Shown here piece after piece: positions 20,901-32,040 of a stretch of DNA of 64,000 nucleotides. Position numbers and translations under genes: made by a program. Numbering within the stretch: position 1 is the first letter of the stretch; each line of letters starts with the position of its first letter. The notes beneath the pieces are model-generated. The model was not told the DNA's origin. It saw nothing but the letters and a program-made list of their open reading frames with translations, and searched no databases. This DNA comes from Zygaena filipendulae (lineage: Eukaryota > Arthropoda > Insecta > Lepidoptera > Zygaenidae). The DNA lies in the NCBI GenBank assembly GCA_907165275.2, contig OU015666.1, forward strand, positions 5,920,001 through 5,984,000, in the 5' to 3' direction.

Positions 20901-23900
20901 TAAAAAAACCTATAGGTATAGTAATAGCTTTTATTCTGGTATATTTTCGCTTCTTACAGATATAGAAGATGCCAAAAAAGAAGTAATCGAATTGGAAAAA
21001 AAAATTAAAGGATTTAAACTGTTTATTCAGAGTGAAATTATTTCTCTGAAAGATGCAGAGCAAAAGTTACTTGAAGAGGTTCGATTTGAGTCTGTTTTTT
21101 TATTTTTTTTAAGCTGTCTCATTTCTATAATGCAAATATTACTTATCTTTTAGGTAAATCACAATCCTAACGATGTAAAAAACCAAAAAATCGGGTCAAA
21201 GATAAAATTTCAACTCTATAAAGATGTCATTCCAAGTCCAGTAAAATTTATGATGAACACACCTCTAAAGTCGAATGTGAGTTTAAAGCTATCGATTTAT
21301 ATAAATAAAATATAAGTTTATGATATTAATATGTATCTACTACCCTACGGTTACACCCGCTTTAGTTTCGGCCTTCGGGATTCTCGCGGGAATTCCAGGA
21401 TAAAGAGTAGCAGCTGTCTTTTTGTACTCCTGACAACGTATCTATGCAATATTTCATCAGGTTTTAGATACCCGCGTTCCTAATTTCGGAGTTTCGCGGA
21501 ATTCCGAGATAAAAAGTAGCCTATGTTACAGTCTGTAGACTGTACGCCTCATAACGTGTGTGCAAAATTTTATGAAGATCTGTTGAGCCATGCCCATGAT
21601 CTGTTGGCGTGAAAGCTTAACAGCAGGGCCATCTTTACCCGGGAGTTCAAGGGGTGCGGGTGTACCCGGGCGCGTACGCTAGTCGAGCGCTAGTTAATAT
21701 CAATGTCATTGCAACTAACCATCAATTTTAATTTATCTACTTATACAATACGCGCGCAGCAAAATCATCAGTCAAAAGAGAACGCCCTTTGTCATAGCCG
21801 CCTCACTTGAAGCAAATGATTACTACAGAATTTTGAAAAATAAATAAATGAAACATTCATTGCATTTTTTTTTGTTGACACGAGCGAGGGCGCAGGCTGA
21901 CCACCCCCCGCCGCTCCCCGGCGCAGAAGACGCGGTGGTGCTTCAGACAGACAGAGTTACTTTCGTACTTATAATATTAGTATCTAGGGATGAATCATTT
22001 TGAATTACTGAATAATTAGATGTTTAATTTTTTTTAATTACGGCGAATTTAGGAAATACAAGAATTTCAAGACTTTATAAAAAAAAGTCATAAATACGGA
22101 TGGTGGGATGAATACAATCATAACGTTTTTGTACAATGTTGGAAAAAGTATTTTAGTCGCCGGTCGGATACGTCGTCTAACTGTTATGAACTCAAGAATA
22201 TTGAAAATTCAAACACATTTAAATTGTTTCTTCAAGAAGTTTTGCTGAAAATATCAGGTAAATATCTAAGTAACGATCATGACTGTACAGCTATGGCCAA
22301 AACATATTATGTAACCAAAACCTATGTATTCGAATCCATACATGACGACAAATTCTTTGCCGTCCATTTGGGCCCACACGTCGCGTAAAAGAGCCCACCG
22401 AAAAAAAATTATACATGACCCGTCTAGCTAGCTAGGTACCTACGTGTTAACACCACACGTAGATACGTGTTTGGTGGTGTATACTGTATAGGTACATATA
22501 TATGCCACTAAAAACATTTTCATGTAAAATGATGCCAAGACGAGTCCATATAACGGCAATGTCAAAAATGCAGAACCAAGTTTACCCTACACAACCTTTT
22601 TTTTTTTTTGACCCAGGGAAAATGCTTTATGCATACCACCGTCCCCGGGCCGGGGCGATGGTTATGTGGGACTCCGCCCAAGGGCGACCCGCCCTGAGAA
22701 GGGCAGGAATACTACCCACTAAAAACCCTGGGGTGTTCCTCCTCCGCGCCTAGCGCCGGGGCCACGGGAATCGCTCTCGCATGCTCCGCAGCCCCGACAG
22801 CGCCAGCCCGTCACTGGGCTCCTCCTCGAGGGGCACGAGTGCCCCTCAGAATGACGACGATGCGCCGGAATACGCGACGCACCGCCGTCCTTCTCCTTCT
22901 CGGGGACCTTGTGCAAAGGACGCCGGTCGGGCCCATGGCCGGCGCCCGAGGCCCCCTGCGACGGGTCAGGTCCGTGGCCCCGCCGCCCACCACGACGGCC
23001 GCAGAGGGTGAGGAGGGCCAACTAGCTCCGCGCCAGCACTCCCCTCCCCCCGCAGCCCCTCCACGCCGCCAATCACCGGGGCGGCCCCGTCGAGGCCGCA
23101 GAGGAAAAACGTCTCCACGGCCTCTAACCCTCAGCCGCGGTGCTCCCCGAGCCACCGCAGCCCGCCTCAGTGGCGCCGCCGCCCCGAAGGACGACAGTGC
23201 CACCTACATAGGTCGCCTCGAACCGAACTTGCCCCCAACAAGTCGGTGAGACGGCCCCTCCCGGTGCCTCATGCCGGGCGCGGCGCCGGATAAAATCAAC
23301 GGCGCCGCACTCGCCGGCATTCTGGCCCGCCTCTGGGTTCCTCTTGGCTTCATCGTGGGTGGACAGTCCACGGTTACTAAGCCCCCCCGCCACGACAAGG
23401 CGGGAACCCAATTCGGGGGGGAACCCTACACAACCTAACTCTACAAGACCTAACTCCTCAAACTCTACACCTTAGTCAGTATATATGGCTTGACCATTTC
23501 GCTCCATTCACATGAGCATAAGGTGAAAAATTTATCCAGTCAATTACTTTTCTATTATACAGTGGTTCTTGCAGTAACGAAACTATACCGTGCTCCCAGA
23601 TTGTATAATATTATATATTACCTATATCTATTTAATTTTAACAACATAAACATGTGCAACAATGAAGAAGCATATATCGATGCGGTAATTCCTAAAGAAA
23701 ATGGAAATTATAAAGTGCATGGCCCACTTAATAAGTAAGCGATATGCATGAATTGAATTTTTTCGAGTGAAATTTACGCGGATAAAACCACGGGACTGCT
23801 AATTGCTACAGCTGTTCTGCACGGTTTCATTTTGGCGAATGAATGAATATTATGAAATTCTATTTATAATCTACCCGTGTCAGGAGTCCAATGGCGAATT

Positions 23901-26900
23901 TTAAAATATTACTACCCCCGCTTCACTTGTCCTTAACGGGCGGCCTGTGTTGAGTGCTTAATCTTTTCTATCTTTCAGGCCCAGATGAAGAAAGCGTAAG
24001 GTCTCATTGCAAATGGTACATGAAATATATTTATCACAAAGAACGACAGCAAAAAGCAATAACAAAGTGGAAAGAATATAAGGCCAAAACTAAAAGCAAC
24101 GTAAGAGAAAAAACCTGGGGGCACGGCAGTGCCCCCCGCCAAGACAAGCCAAGCGAAGCGGGAGCACTACCTCTCTTTTCTCGAAGCGCTTCGTCGTTTT
24201 TATGAACCCTTATAGCTTGGGTTTGGATTATAGTAGATTAACGAAATTCTCGGGATATGTTGTCAACAGCAGACTTATCAAACACTTAAAGTTTTAATTG
24301 CTTTACTTTTATACTTTACATTTGATTGATATCTAAAAAAACCCTGATTTCGTCTATGACTCATTGATGATCATCAAAATTCTTAGGATATTTCCGAATG
24401 TCCTAAAAAGCTGAAATTTGGCATGTAAGCTAGTATTAGTACACAAACAACAAAAAAATTATAAAACTTGTACCTTATATCCCCCCACCCCTTAAACTAG
24501 GGGATGGAAGTTTGTATGAGAATTCCGCAATTTTGACTTACAAAAAGAAATGAAATCCCACCAAAAAAAATTTCATGTAAAATGACGCCAAGACGAGTCC
24601 ATATGACGGGCACTGTCAAAAAGTTATCAGTTCTCATGTAGAGTCAAGCTTATAACTCTACACACCCTAACAACTCTACAGGGCCTAAGTTCACAAACTC
24701 AAAACCTTAGTCAGAATATGTGGATTGGAAGTTTCGTTACTGCAAAAACCTTTATAAGGAACTCACAATTTTCTTTAATTCAAACCCAACAAAAAAGAAT
24801 TTATTCACATCAATCGAGCCATTCTCGAGTTTTAGTGAGACATATGAACAGCAATTCTTTTTTTATACCTACCTAATAATATAAACATTTAATAACACAT
24901 CGTACCTACTACCTAATGAGAAAACTTACCTGACTACCGCAGAAAATTTCTGCATCATTTTTTTTTGAACCCAAGTAGTTAGGTACAAGGCTAGGCTAAG
25001 TTAGGCAGGTACCTCCTTAACTAGCTAGGTAGGTACATACATACGAAACAAAGTGTTCTTAATTTAAAAATAATGTTTTTGTTTACAGTTTTTAAGCAAA
25101 TCAAACAGTTTAGTTACGAACGATAAATATTCCAAGAAGGAGAGAAATAATATTCCTGTTCCAAACTCTGAAACTATAAATGACAACAGAGGTAGGTACA
25201 ATAGGTATTATTAAAAAGTACGTTAGGTACCTACATATTATGTTACGTACATAAGCTATGTTTAGTTAAAAAAATATTTTCTTATAACTAAAAGGTACTT
25301 TTATTATTATATTTTTTCAGAAAATAACATGTTGCAATCTCAAGTGGATAATGGATTAGAGAAGTGATTAAATAATTTTATTGCATATTTAACGAACATC
25401 TATTTTGCTTTGTTTTAAGATTTCTTGTAGGTAGGTACTTAATTTCACGAAAATTTTCAGCGCATCAAATACAACGATGGAAACTTTTTCAGTAAATAAA
25501 AAACTTGATCGGCCTATATTTCTAACAAATGCATCAAACGCATTTGAAAGCGTCAAAAATTTTCAATCTGACCATCGAGAACATCACCCATTGGATCGAA
25601 CCCTAGTGAGACTTGGAAAGCCTACAAAACAGTGGCAAAATCGATGTGATACTATTAATGACTCATCTGCAAATAATCATGTTAAATTCAATATTCAAAA
25701 TATACAAAAACTGTAAGTTGCCTTATTTCGTTGATACTAATCGATTTGTCCTGACTCCTGTGGTCCTATGCCATTTAATAATAAATTTAATTCTCAGTAC
25801 CTATATATACGAAAATTTATATGTCCATAAAAATAAAGGATACCTACTTTAAGAAAAATAGTGATCTACACAAACTGAACTTGAAATAAAGATAAACTCG
25901 CTGTGCCTAATACTAGGTTCCATAAAATTTCTAACTCTTTTAAAGGACAATGTAGGTAAGTACATATACATTATACCATGGACCTATACCTACGCTTTTA
26001 CAATCAACTGCCAAACGATATAGGTAGTTAATTTGTCAATTAATAAATTCAATACAATTATTAATCACAGATTATGCGATAGAGCATATTATAGTGTAGT
26101 AGACTATTTAAATGATACAGACGTTTGTGAATGAATTACTCTATTCTTCTTCTTCTTCTTCCGCCCCTGATCCCATTATTTGGGGTCGGGTCTCCTCACA
26201 TTTTTGCGCCAAGAGCACCTGTCTTGGGTTGTCGGATCTGGCAATTGGGCTTGCTTGAGGTCTCTTCTATATTTGACCACCAGGTCAATGGCGGGCGGCC
26301 TCTACCTTTTTTGCGTTCCGGCAGGTTTAATGCAATTTTTACTACATGGTCATCCTCTCGTCTTTGGATGTGTCCATACCATCTGAGGCGGTTTTCAGTG
26401 ATTTTGTCTGTAATTGGCGCGATTTTAAAGCTGCCTCGCACATATTCATTGCGAATTTTATCAAGCTTGGTTACGCCCCCAGCCCATCTAAGCATCTTCA
26501 TTTCGTTGGTATGTACTTTTTGTTCATGCGTCTTCTTCACTGTCCAGCATTCGGAGCCATACAGAAGCGCTGGGCGTACCGCTGTTTTATAGACTTTACC
26601 TTTTGTTTTTACAGGGATACGTGGGTCGCACAGTACGCCCGTTAGTGAGCGCCATTTTTGCCATGCTACACTAATTCTGTGGTTCACATCAGCATCAACG
26701 TTGGCATCTGTTGTGAGCATAGAGCCTAAGTATTTGAATTTTTGTACTGTTGGAATAGGTGTTAGGCCAATGTAGATAGTTTCCGTTTGTGAGTTTCCAC
26801 TGAAGGGGCATTTCATATATTCAGTTTTGCTCCTGCTAACTCTCAGGCCGTACTTTTCTAAGGCGTGTGTCCAAGTATTCAGCAGTTCCTGCAGATGGGT

Positions 26901-28263
26901 GGCAGTGTCTGCGGCCAGAACGATATCATCAGCATAAAGCATTGTCCACGGTAGCGGAGATGGTATGTCCTTAGTGAGATAGTCCATCACCAGATTGAAC
27001 AATAGCGGACTAAGTGCAGATCCCTGGTGGACACCCACTTTGACCTCGAATGGTTTGCCTAGGCCCGCAATACTACGGACTCTTGTGACAGTATGCTTAT
27101 ACATATCTTTAATGAGCTCTATATAGTACTCTGGCACATTTTGGGCACGAAGAGCCTCCCACACCAGTCTACGTGGTACTCGATCAAAAGCTTTTTCAAG
27201 GTCAATGAATGCGAGGTGTAGGTCCTTGTTATTGATCCTGTATTTCTCCATTACTATTCTTAGTGCCTGTATGGTATCTGAAGTTGATCTGGACGCCGTG
27301 AAACCAAACTGATTAGAAGAAATTTGAGAGATGTCGGTTAGACGCTTATTGATGATTCGTTCCCAGATTTTCAGAGTATGCGAGGTCAGCTTTATGGCTC
27401 TGTAGTTTTCGCACTGCGCTACATCACCCTTGTTTTTATAGAATGGTAGTAGATAGCTTTGGCGCCATGCCTCGGGAATGCGTTTGGTCGTCATAATGAT
27501 ATTGAACAATTTGGTTAGCCAAGCTTCGGCTTTCGGACCAAGGCCTTTCCATAAGTCTGCTGGGATTTCATCTGGGCCTGTTGCTTTACAGTTTTTCATT
27601 TTTGCCAATGCGCGTCCGACGTCCTCATTAGTTATTTCGGGTATTGGTCCGTATGTAGCTGCGCCGGGCGTAGGGTCCTTGTTAGGGAATTCCTCATTTA
27701 GCAGTTGTTCGTAGTACTCTAGCCACCTAGCATTTATTTGTGTATTGTCGGTTAGTAATTTTTGGTCTTTACTTTTGATGTATTTGTTCACTTTTATGTC
27801 CGCGGTGGCCCTATGCCTACTTTTTGCGACTTTGAGGATCTCGTTTGCATTCAAGAATTCCAGATTATCGTAGAAAATACTGTCACTTTTCGCTCTCTCC
27901 ATGAATTACTCTCGAATGAATTACTCTATTCAATTATTATTATTTTTTGTTCTTTTTATAAGAACGAAAGACAGCTCCGCTGAGTTTCTACTTTCTTGCA
28001 GTATCTCTAAGTAGTTTGTGGTTTCTTGTCAGTCCTTCTTAGTAGAGGACATATTCCTAACTGACAGTAATTTATAGTTCTATAAACCTGCTGACAACCA
28101 TATTTTTTATTATATAGAATGTCTTTGATTTTATAACAAATACAAAGTAATAAATAAACTTTGATTTTGAATTCGGAATAGTTACGATTTGATTGATTGG
28201 ATCGTTTTTATTTACAGGAGTACTCCGAACTGGCGGCGTTGTTTACGAGAACAATTAATCTAA
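17906..28263 (+). CDS. CCDC112: Coiled-coil domain-containing protein 112 homologue (CCDC112)
   Basis: Nine exons join in phase: 17906-18221, 20960-21078, 21154-21276, 22053-22257, 23979-24100, 25089-25191, 25321-25363, 25461-25712 and 28218-28263, giving 442 residues (human about 446). Exon 2 is a coiled coil (IEDAKKEVIELEKKIKG). Exons 4-5 hold the family signature YGWWDEYNHNVFVQCWKKY...FLQEVL...ESVRSHCKWYMKY, equivalent to human WDDYDHQNFVKV...EEVLEHL...VQQHEKWYQKF. Exon 8 has RLGKPTKQWQNR and exon 9 has TPNWRR, matching the conserved KPTKGWEER and IPTWRQ tail. The central Lys/Glu-rich stretch of vertebrates is much reduced. The donor of exon 7 (AA|gtgatt) is weak, and read-through would stop at once. 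Human CCDC112 associates with centriolar satellites. Introns carry piggyBac, RTE and other insertions. Confidence 0.9.
18240..18937. other. CCDC112 intron 1, left part
   Basis: Non-coding. It contains the palindromic GC patches 'cggcgggacgtcccg' (18449) and 'gtcccgcgcgggac' (about 18658), and a 'cttaataaagtatac' plus (aaac)n tail at 18625-18655 that resembles the 3' end of a short retro-element. No exon was seen. Confidence 0.5.
18938..20416. mobile_element. Internally deleted piggyBac-family element
   Basis: TTAA at 18938-18941 and at 20413-20416 flanks inverted termini CACGTTAGCTGCGGCAC (left) and CACGTTAAGTGCGGAAC (reverse complement of the right), as expected for piggyBac integration at TTAA. 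Sub-terminal 'gtgcggtacgaggc' and 'gcctcgttccgcac' blocks recur at 20130-20215 and 20393. The minus-strand interior still encodes the transposase C-terminal cysteine-rich domain. It is about 1.48 kb and sits in CCDC112 intron 1. Confidence 0.88.
19486..20055 (-). pseudogene. piggyBac transposase C-terminal remnant (Cys-rich zinc-binding domain)
   Basis: On the minus strand, an exon at 19673-19486 encodes a tail with the pattern RRCVGC..., then TQCSKCKKSYCLPCF, ending at a stop. This is the cysteine-rich DNA-binding C-terminus of piggyBac transposases. A preceding piece (about 20055-19992) ends at a GT donor and joins in phase, giving the RRRHFYKIESF stretch before it. The catalytic DDD domain is absent, so the element cannot move by itself. 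Confidence 0.75.
21345..22010 (-). mobile_element. Degraded minus-strand Helitron with inner insertion (CCDC112 intron 3)
   Basis: 'taccctacggttacacccgc' followed by repeated 'ttcggagtttcgcggaattccgag' blocks is Helitron 3' sequence. The 5' terminus 'gacagacagagttactttcg...cttataatattagta' appears at 21950-21985. Between about 21623 and 21950 lies an unrelated insert beginning 'gggccatctttacccgggag', which I could not classify. Confidence 0.65.
22502..23535. repeat. Repeat G 3' half, split by a retro-insert
   Basis: Sequence at 22520-22597 ('atgtaaaatgatgccaagacgagtccatata') and its continuation at 23437-23530 ('aactctacaagaccta...accttagtcagtatat') match, in order, the uninterrupted relative at 24565-24730. 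The 0.8-kb GC-rich block between them is therefore a later insertion. Confidence 0.8.
22584..23436 (-). mobile_element. GC-rich retro-inserted element, reverse orientation, 14-bp target duplication
   Basis: Identical 'accctacacaacct' lies at 22584-22597 and 23423-23436. Inside the left copy begins a run of 13 T (22597-22609), the complement of a poly(A) tail, so the element was reverse-transcribed and inserted antisense to CCDC112. The body (about 815 bp) is strikingly GC-rich and without an intact recognisable protein. Several short overlapping frames are by-products of GC content. It may be a SINE-like or internally deleted non-LTR derivative. It lies in CCDC112 intron 4. Confidence 0.88.
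24117..24780 (+). repeat. Dispersed repeat G, short form (CCDC112 intron 5)
   Basis: It starts at 'ctgggggcacggcagtgccc' and goes on through 'ttttctcgaagcgc', 'gatcatcaaaattcttagg', 'aagctgaaatttggcatgta' and 'aaaaagaaatgaaatccca' to 'aaccttagtcagaatatg'. The start equals that of the long copy at 7461, and the middle matches its (ctca)n-flanking part loosely. Confidence 0.7.
26129..27931 (-). mobile_element. 5'-truncated RTE-clade non-LTR retrotransposon with 18-bp target duplication
   Basis: The direct repeats 'gaatgaattactctattc' at 26129-26146 and 27914-27931 flank the insert. On the minus strand the element ends in a (GAA)n tail next to the left repeat, typical of RTE 3' ends. It lies antisense in the last intron of CCDC112 and does not disturb its splice sites. 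The endonuclease half is missing. Confidence 0.92.
26196..27902 (-). CDS. RTE reverse transcriptase, N-terminally truncated, uninterrupted frame
   Basis: The 568-codon frame is without stops. RT blocks in order are NCKATGPDEIPAD (about residue 107), AIKLTSHTLKIWERI, QFGFTASRSTSDTI, the catalytic FIDLEKAFDRVPR (about 235), GVHQGSALSPLLFN, the catalytic LYADDIVLA (about 325), GLRVSRSKTEYM, FKYLGSM and the C-terminal LLYGSECW, MKMLRWAGG, RWYGHIQRR. It lacks the APE endonuclease that precedes RT in full-length RTE, because of 5' truncation. The apparent start Met lies at the junction with the flanking direct repeat and is unlikely to be native. The intact frame suggests a recent insertion. Confidence 0.93.
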   Translation of the reverse strand: MERAKSDSIFYDNLEFLNANEILKVAKSRHRATADIKVNKYIKSKDQKLLTDNTQINARWLEYYEQLLNEEFPNKDPTPGAATYGPIPEITNEDVGRALAKMKNCKATGPDEIPADLWKGLGPKAEAWLTKLFNIIMTTKRIPEAWRQSYLLPFYKNKGDVAQCENYRAIKLTSHTLKIWERIINKRLTDISQISSNQFGFTASRSTSDTIQALRIVMEKYRINNKDLHLAFIDLEKAFDRVPRRLVWEALRAQNVPEYYIELIKDMYKHTVTRVRSIAGLGKPFEVKVGVHQGSALSPLLFNLVMDYLTKDIPSPLPWTMLYADDIVLAADTATHLQELLNTWTHALEKYGLRVSRSKTEYMKCPFSGNSQTETIYIGLTPIPTVQKFKYLGSMLTTDANVDADVNHRISVAWQKWRSLTGVLCDPRIPVKTKGKVYKTAVRPALLYGSECWTVKKTHEQKVHTNEMKMLRWAGGVTKLDKIRNEYVRGSFKIAPITDKITENRLRWYGHIQRREDDHVVKIALNLPERKKGRGRPPLTWWSNIEETSSKPNCQIRQPKTGALGAKM

Positions 28264-29165
28264 AACTAGGTACCTAGGTATACCTATCCTTTATAATAAG
28301 TAGGTATACAATACGTAGATAGGTACCTAGTCTTTTTACATGGATTGTTATAATACGGTACTTGAAATAATTCTTCAAAATAATATTTTACTACATTTAT
28401 TTATGTAATAAACTTTAATTATTTTTATAGAAGATCTATTTAATACTGATTTTGTACCTACTAGTAATATTAAATATTATTAAGTATACCTTCCTAGTTT
28501 TAATTTTTTATTCCAAGCATGATTTATTTTATTCAACTTCGATTTCGATCTCGATTCGATTTCGATTTCGTCTGAGATTAAACTATACACTTTCATACTA
28601 ATCGCCGCTAATTGCTGAACCGATCTATGAAAGCAATTGTGCCAACCTTACCAATGCAATGTATGACGCGCTCATGGGAAATTGGTATTCCAAAGTTGGT
28701 AAGAAAGTTCGCGCATATAAATCCATAGTAATCCTATCCTATCCCATGATCCTACCTACTTAGTTAGCTGCTTAGCAATTAATTTTTTTTTAAAAGATTC
28801 CAGCATTGATGATTTTCTGATTTAAGTTTTTATGATATGAAAAGATACGTACGGTACCATCACAGAATAAAAGGGATTATACATATTATAATAAAATTAT
28901 AACAGGTCGATGTTTGTACATGGGAGAAAAAAAGAAAAAATAAATTTAGGCGACTCTATGTTGATAGAAGCCAAAAATACCGTTTTTAGAAATTTGTCTG
29001 TCTTCTGTCTGTCTGTATGTTTGTATTCGTGCTACGCAAAAACTGGTGCACCAAATTGAATGCGGTTTTTTTTTGTTGCTAATGGTCTAACTTAGATACT
29101 CATGTTTCGATTTTTTCAAAATTCCATCTGGAACTCGAGATATTAAAAAAAATGCTGGTCACCCT
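28264..29165. other. Downstream of CCDC112, no gene seen
   Basis: AT-rich. A (gatttc)n-like simple patch is at 28539-28575. A repeat-like block 'tttaggcgactctatgttgatagaagcc' runs from about 28900 to 29160. No coding exon was recognised. Confidence 0.5.
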
Positions 29166-29167
29166 TG

Positions 29168-29366
29168 ACCCTACTACTATTATAAATGTGAAAGTGTGGA
29201 TGTTTGGATATTTGTAACTCAATCACGCAAAACGGCTAAACGGATTTTGATGAAATTTGGCATGCACGTTGTCAGGGGTACAGAGAAGGACATAGAGTAC
29301 TTTTTATTCCGGAATTCCCACGGGAACTCCAAAATTACCGCGGGTGAAATCGCGGGGCACAGCTAG
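29168..29366 (+). mobile_element. Non-autonomous Helitron, near-complete copy
   Basis: It runs from 'ctactactattataaatgtg' through 'cggattttgatgaaatttgg', 'cacgttgtcaggggtacaga' and 'aattaccgcgggtgaaatcg' to CTAG at 29363-29366, followed by T. This is the clearest single copy of the roughly 200-bp family in the window, together with 43347-43551. Confidence 0.88.
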
Positions 29367-29369
29367 TCA

Positions 29370-30720
29370 AAGAATAAAACAACAAAACTAGCAAAATTTT
29401 TACCTAACAGTAATTTATTTGAAACCGTATTTCAAACCGACAAATTTGAATTTAAATCTCATAAGTCTTAACCAGGTTTCATTTGCAACTCCTAGTCCCG
29501 GTACCGTTCGCGTTATTATTACCTATGCAGTTTGGAGAGTAGAGGTAATGTAGGTACATAGAGCTCAGACATAGAGATACTTGGTAAGGAGCACTATCTG
29601 GAACAAGCTGAAAAAGTGTGCAGCTGTAGAGTTGTAATCTCACCAACCTCAACCTAAGATTACAACTTAATAACTCACCACAATAGCGCTAGCGAGTAGC
29701 GCGAGCGTAGCTAGAGAGAACGACTATGGTGGTGAAGTTATTCTATGTACTCTTTGATTGGTACTTGACTAGTGTACTTAGTTGATAAAATTGCATTTTC
29801 ATAAACCTTTTATAATACTTTTTCGTTATTTTACATTCTTGACTGTTGTAAAACCTTAGAAAAAAAAAACGAACAATAGAGAGAAAAGTTGCCCAAGAGG
29901 GTGAAAATTAAAAAGTTAAAAAGCGGAAAGAAGGATGGCCAAATCGTACTCGAGACAAAAAAATGGTTTCCATATATGATATATATATAAAAATTCCCTT
30001 ATTTTTTAAGATCTTAAAAAACACAAAAAGTTTCTCTATAAGTAACCACAAAAAAAAGATATCAATTTATTTTTGTTTTTGTAACTTCTACGACATCCAT
30101 GTATGGGGTTTCAGAACGCACCTTTTGACGATTCATTTCGCGTATGCAATGACTTAGTATTTAAAGATTATATAATTATTCACGTTTTTCTTAATAGTTA
30201 TACTCGATAAGTATCTAGGCATCAAATCAACAGCTGTGTGTGCATTCTTGTCATAAAAAATAATTATGTAGGTTCATATTAAGTATAAGCATTTTGTTCA
30301 ATTGCGTACAACGGAACGTCTATTGTCCTCGACAAGTTACTTAATCTGTGGTCATCGAACCGCGTCAGTGATTGTCATTGTTTTTTTTTTGAATGACAAT
30401 TGACATGACACCCGGCAATCACGCACGCATCTCGCTTCACTTGCTGTTCTATTTTGGATTTCCTTTGTCGTTTTGACCAGTTTTGACTTAGGCATTTTTT
30501 ATGGACTGATAACTACCACTTGTGACTAGCGTTATCGCTAGCTACATTTTTTCTATGCTTATTTCTATGCTAACTACACTTTTAGGTCGGATAAAAGGTA
30601 GTTATTGATTCTAACCTCAAATGTATTGTTCATGTTATTTTAAAAAATCGTGGCTATTTAGATATGATTTTTAAACGGGATGGTATTTACAACATATAAA
30701 CAAATCAATCTAAGTATAGT
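29370..30720. other. Gene-free stretch
   Basis: Non-coding. The part around 29800-29920 (cattcttgactgttgtaaaa...acgaacaatagagagaaaag) is an inverted match to 17465-17600. No exon was seen. Confidence 0.5.
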
Positions 30721-30722
30721 TT

Positions 30723-32040
30723 ATCCCATCAAAAACAAACTTGTAAAAAAGTCCCAAGTCTCGCAACTCAGTTCTTCTACAGTAAAAAGTTGTGAGATCA
30801 ATGCAATACCAAGTCGGTTAATTTATTCAGTGCCTACTTAAGGGTCCTTCTGTCTAACGTTATCATGTTATAAGCTAATCTAATAACATTTTATAGTGAC
30901 CATATCAAATATAAAAATCTTTTATGCTTTAAATAGATTGATTAGCTTGGCGATCACGTGAAAACACAATATATCTCACATGTAATACATAATTATGGTT
31001 CTAAATAATCAAATTTAATTATAATATGTATTACTTGCATATGTATTACTGGCAACCAAGCTTCGCTCGGCTTAAATAGCTGTTCCCCGCGGTTTAACCC
31101 ACGTTAATTTCGGAGATCCCGCGGGTATTCTGAGATAAAAGTACTACCCTATGACCTTTCCTGTACCCTTGACAACGTGTAGTATGCAATAATTAATTCA
31201 CCCGCGTTAATATCAGAGTTCGCGCGGGAATTCCAGAAATGAATCCTAACTAGATCGATTTATGGCCCCCGAAATCCCCTGTATACAAAGTTTCATGAAA
31301 ATCGTTGGAGCATTCAGATTAGGGTAATTTTATCTCGGAATTCCCGAAGGATCTCCGAAATTAACGCTGGTGAAATCTCATGAAATTTCGCATGCACGTT
31401 GTCAGGGGTAAAGAAAACCTAGGGATATAGGGTACTAACTACTTTGCATCTCTGAATTCCCGCGGGATCTCCGAAATTAATGCGGGTGAAACCGCGGGGA
31501 ACAGCTAGTCTCATATATTTATATGGGATTACAAAGTTTTTTGTGCAGTTGGTACATATAACTGCATATATAACTTTGTAATTCCATACATTTATATGGG
31601 ATTACAAAGTTATTTATGCAGTTGGTGTATCTAGAAAACTGGACCGAAATTGCAAAACATTTTAATTTTTCCTTGATTTATACAATAAACACTAATTGTA
31701 TTCTAAATTTCAAACTTCTATGTCTGCTAGAAGTGCCTTAGAGTTTTGATGATCGGTCAGTGAGTGATGAGTGAGTGAGTGAGTGAGTGAGTGACCTACA
31801 AAATTAAGAAACTTTGACTAGTTATAATTCTTAAACTACTGGTTCAAATCGAATGAAATTTAAATTATACCGTCTTTATACAATACCTGCTTGTTTACTA
31901 AAAATTCAGGCTTCTAGTTTTATCCACAACGAAGTTATAGGGGGTCGAAAATGGCCTGAATTGCTTCGAGAAAAGGATAGTACGGCCGTGCCGCTTTTGT
32001 TGCTCGACTTGGCGGGGGCACTGCCGTGCCCCCAGATTTT
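30723..32040 (-). repeat. Dispersed repeat G, inverted copy with internal deletion
   Basis: It begins with one arm of the palindrome (atcccatcaaaaacaaactt) and its spacer (to about 31050), then passes directly to the reverse complement of 8505-7461, ending at the GC hairpin by 32040. Compared with 7461-9270 it lacks the second palindrome arm and the 8506-8700 spacer, and has one fewer 73-bp unit. The two copies face each other across about 21 kb. Confidence 0.88.

Noticed and set aside
22719..23411. Several overlapping Arg/Pro/Gly-rich frames on both strands
   Set aside because: They arise from the very high GC content of the retro-insert. No domain is recognised, and both strands are open equally.
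25364..25367. CCDC112 stopping at the TGA in exon 7
   Set aside because: The next two exons continue in phase with the conserved KPTK-W and TP-WR motifs, so splicing at 25363 is preferred despite the weak donor.
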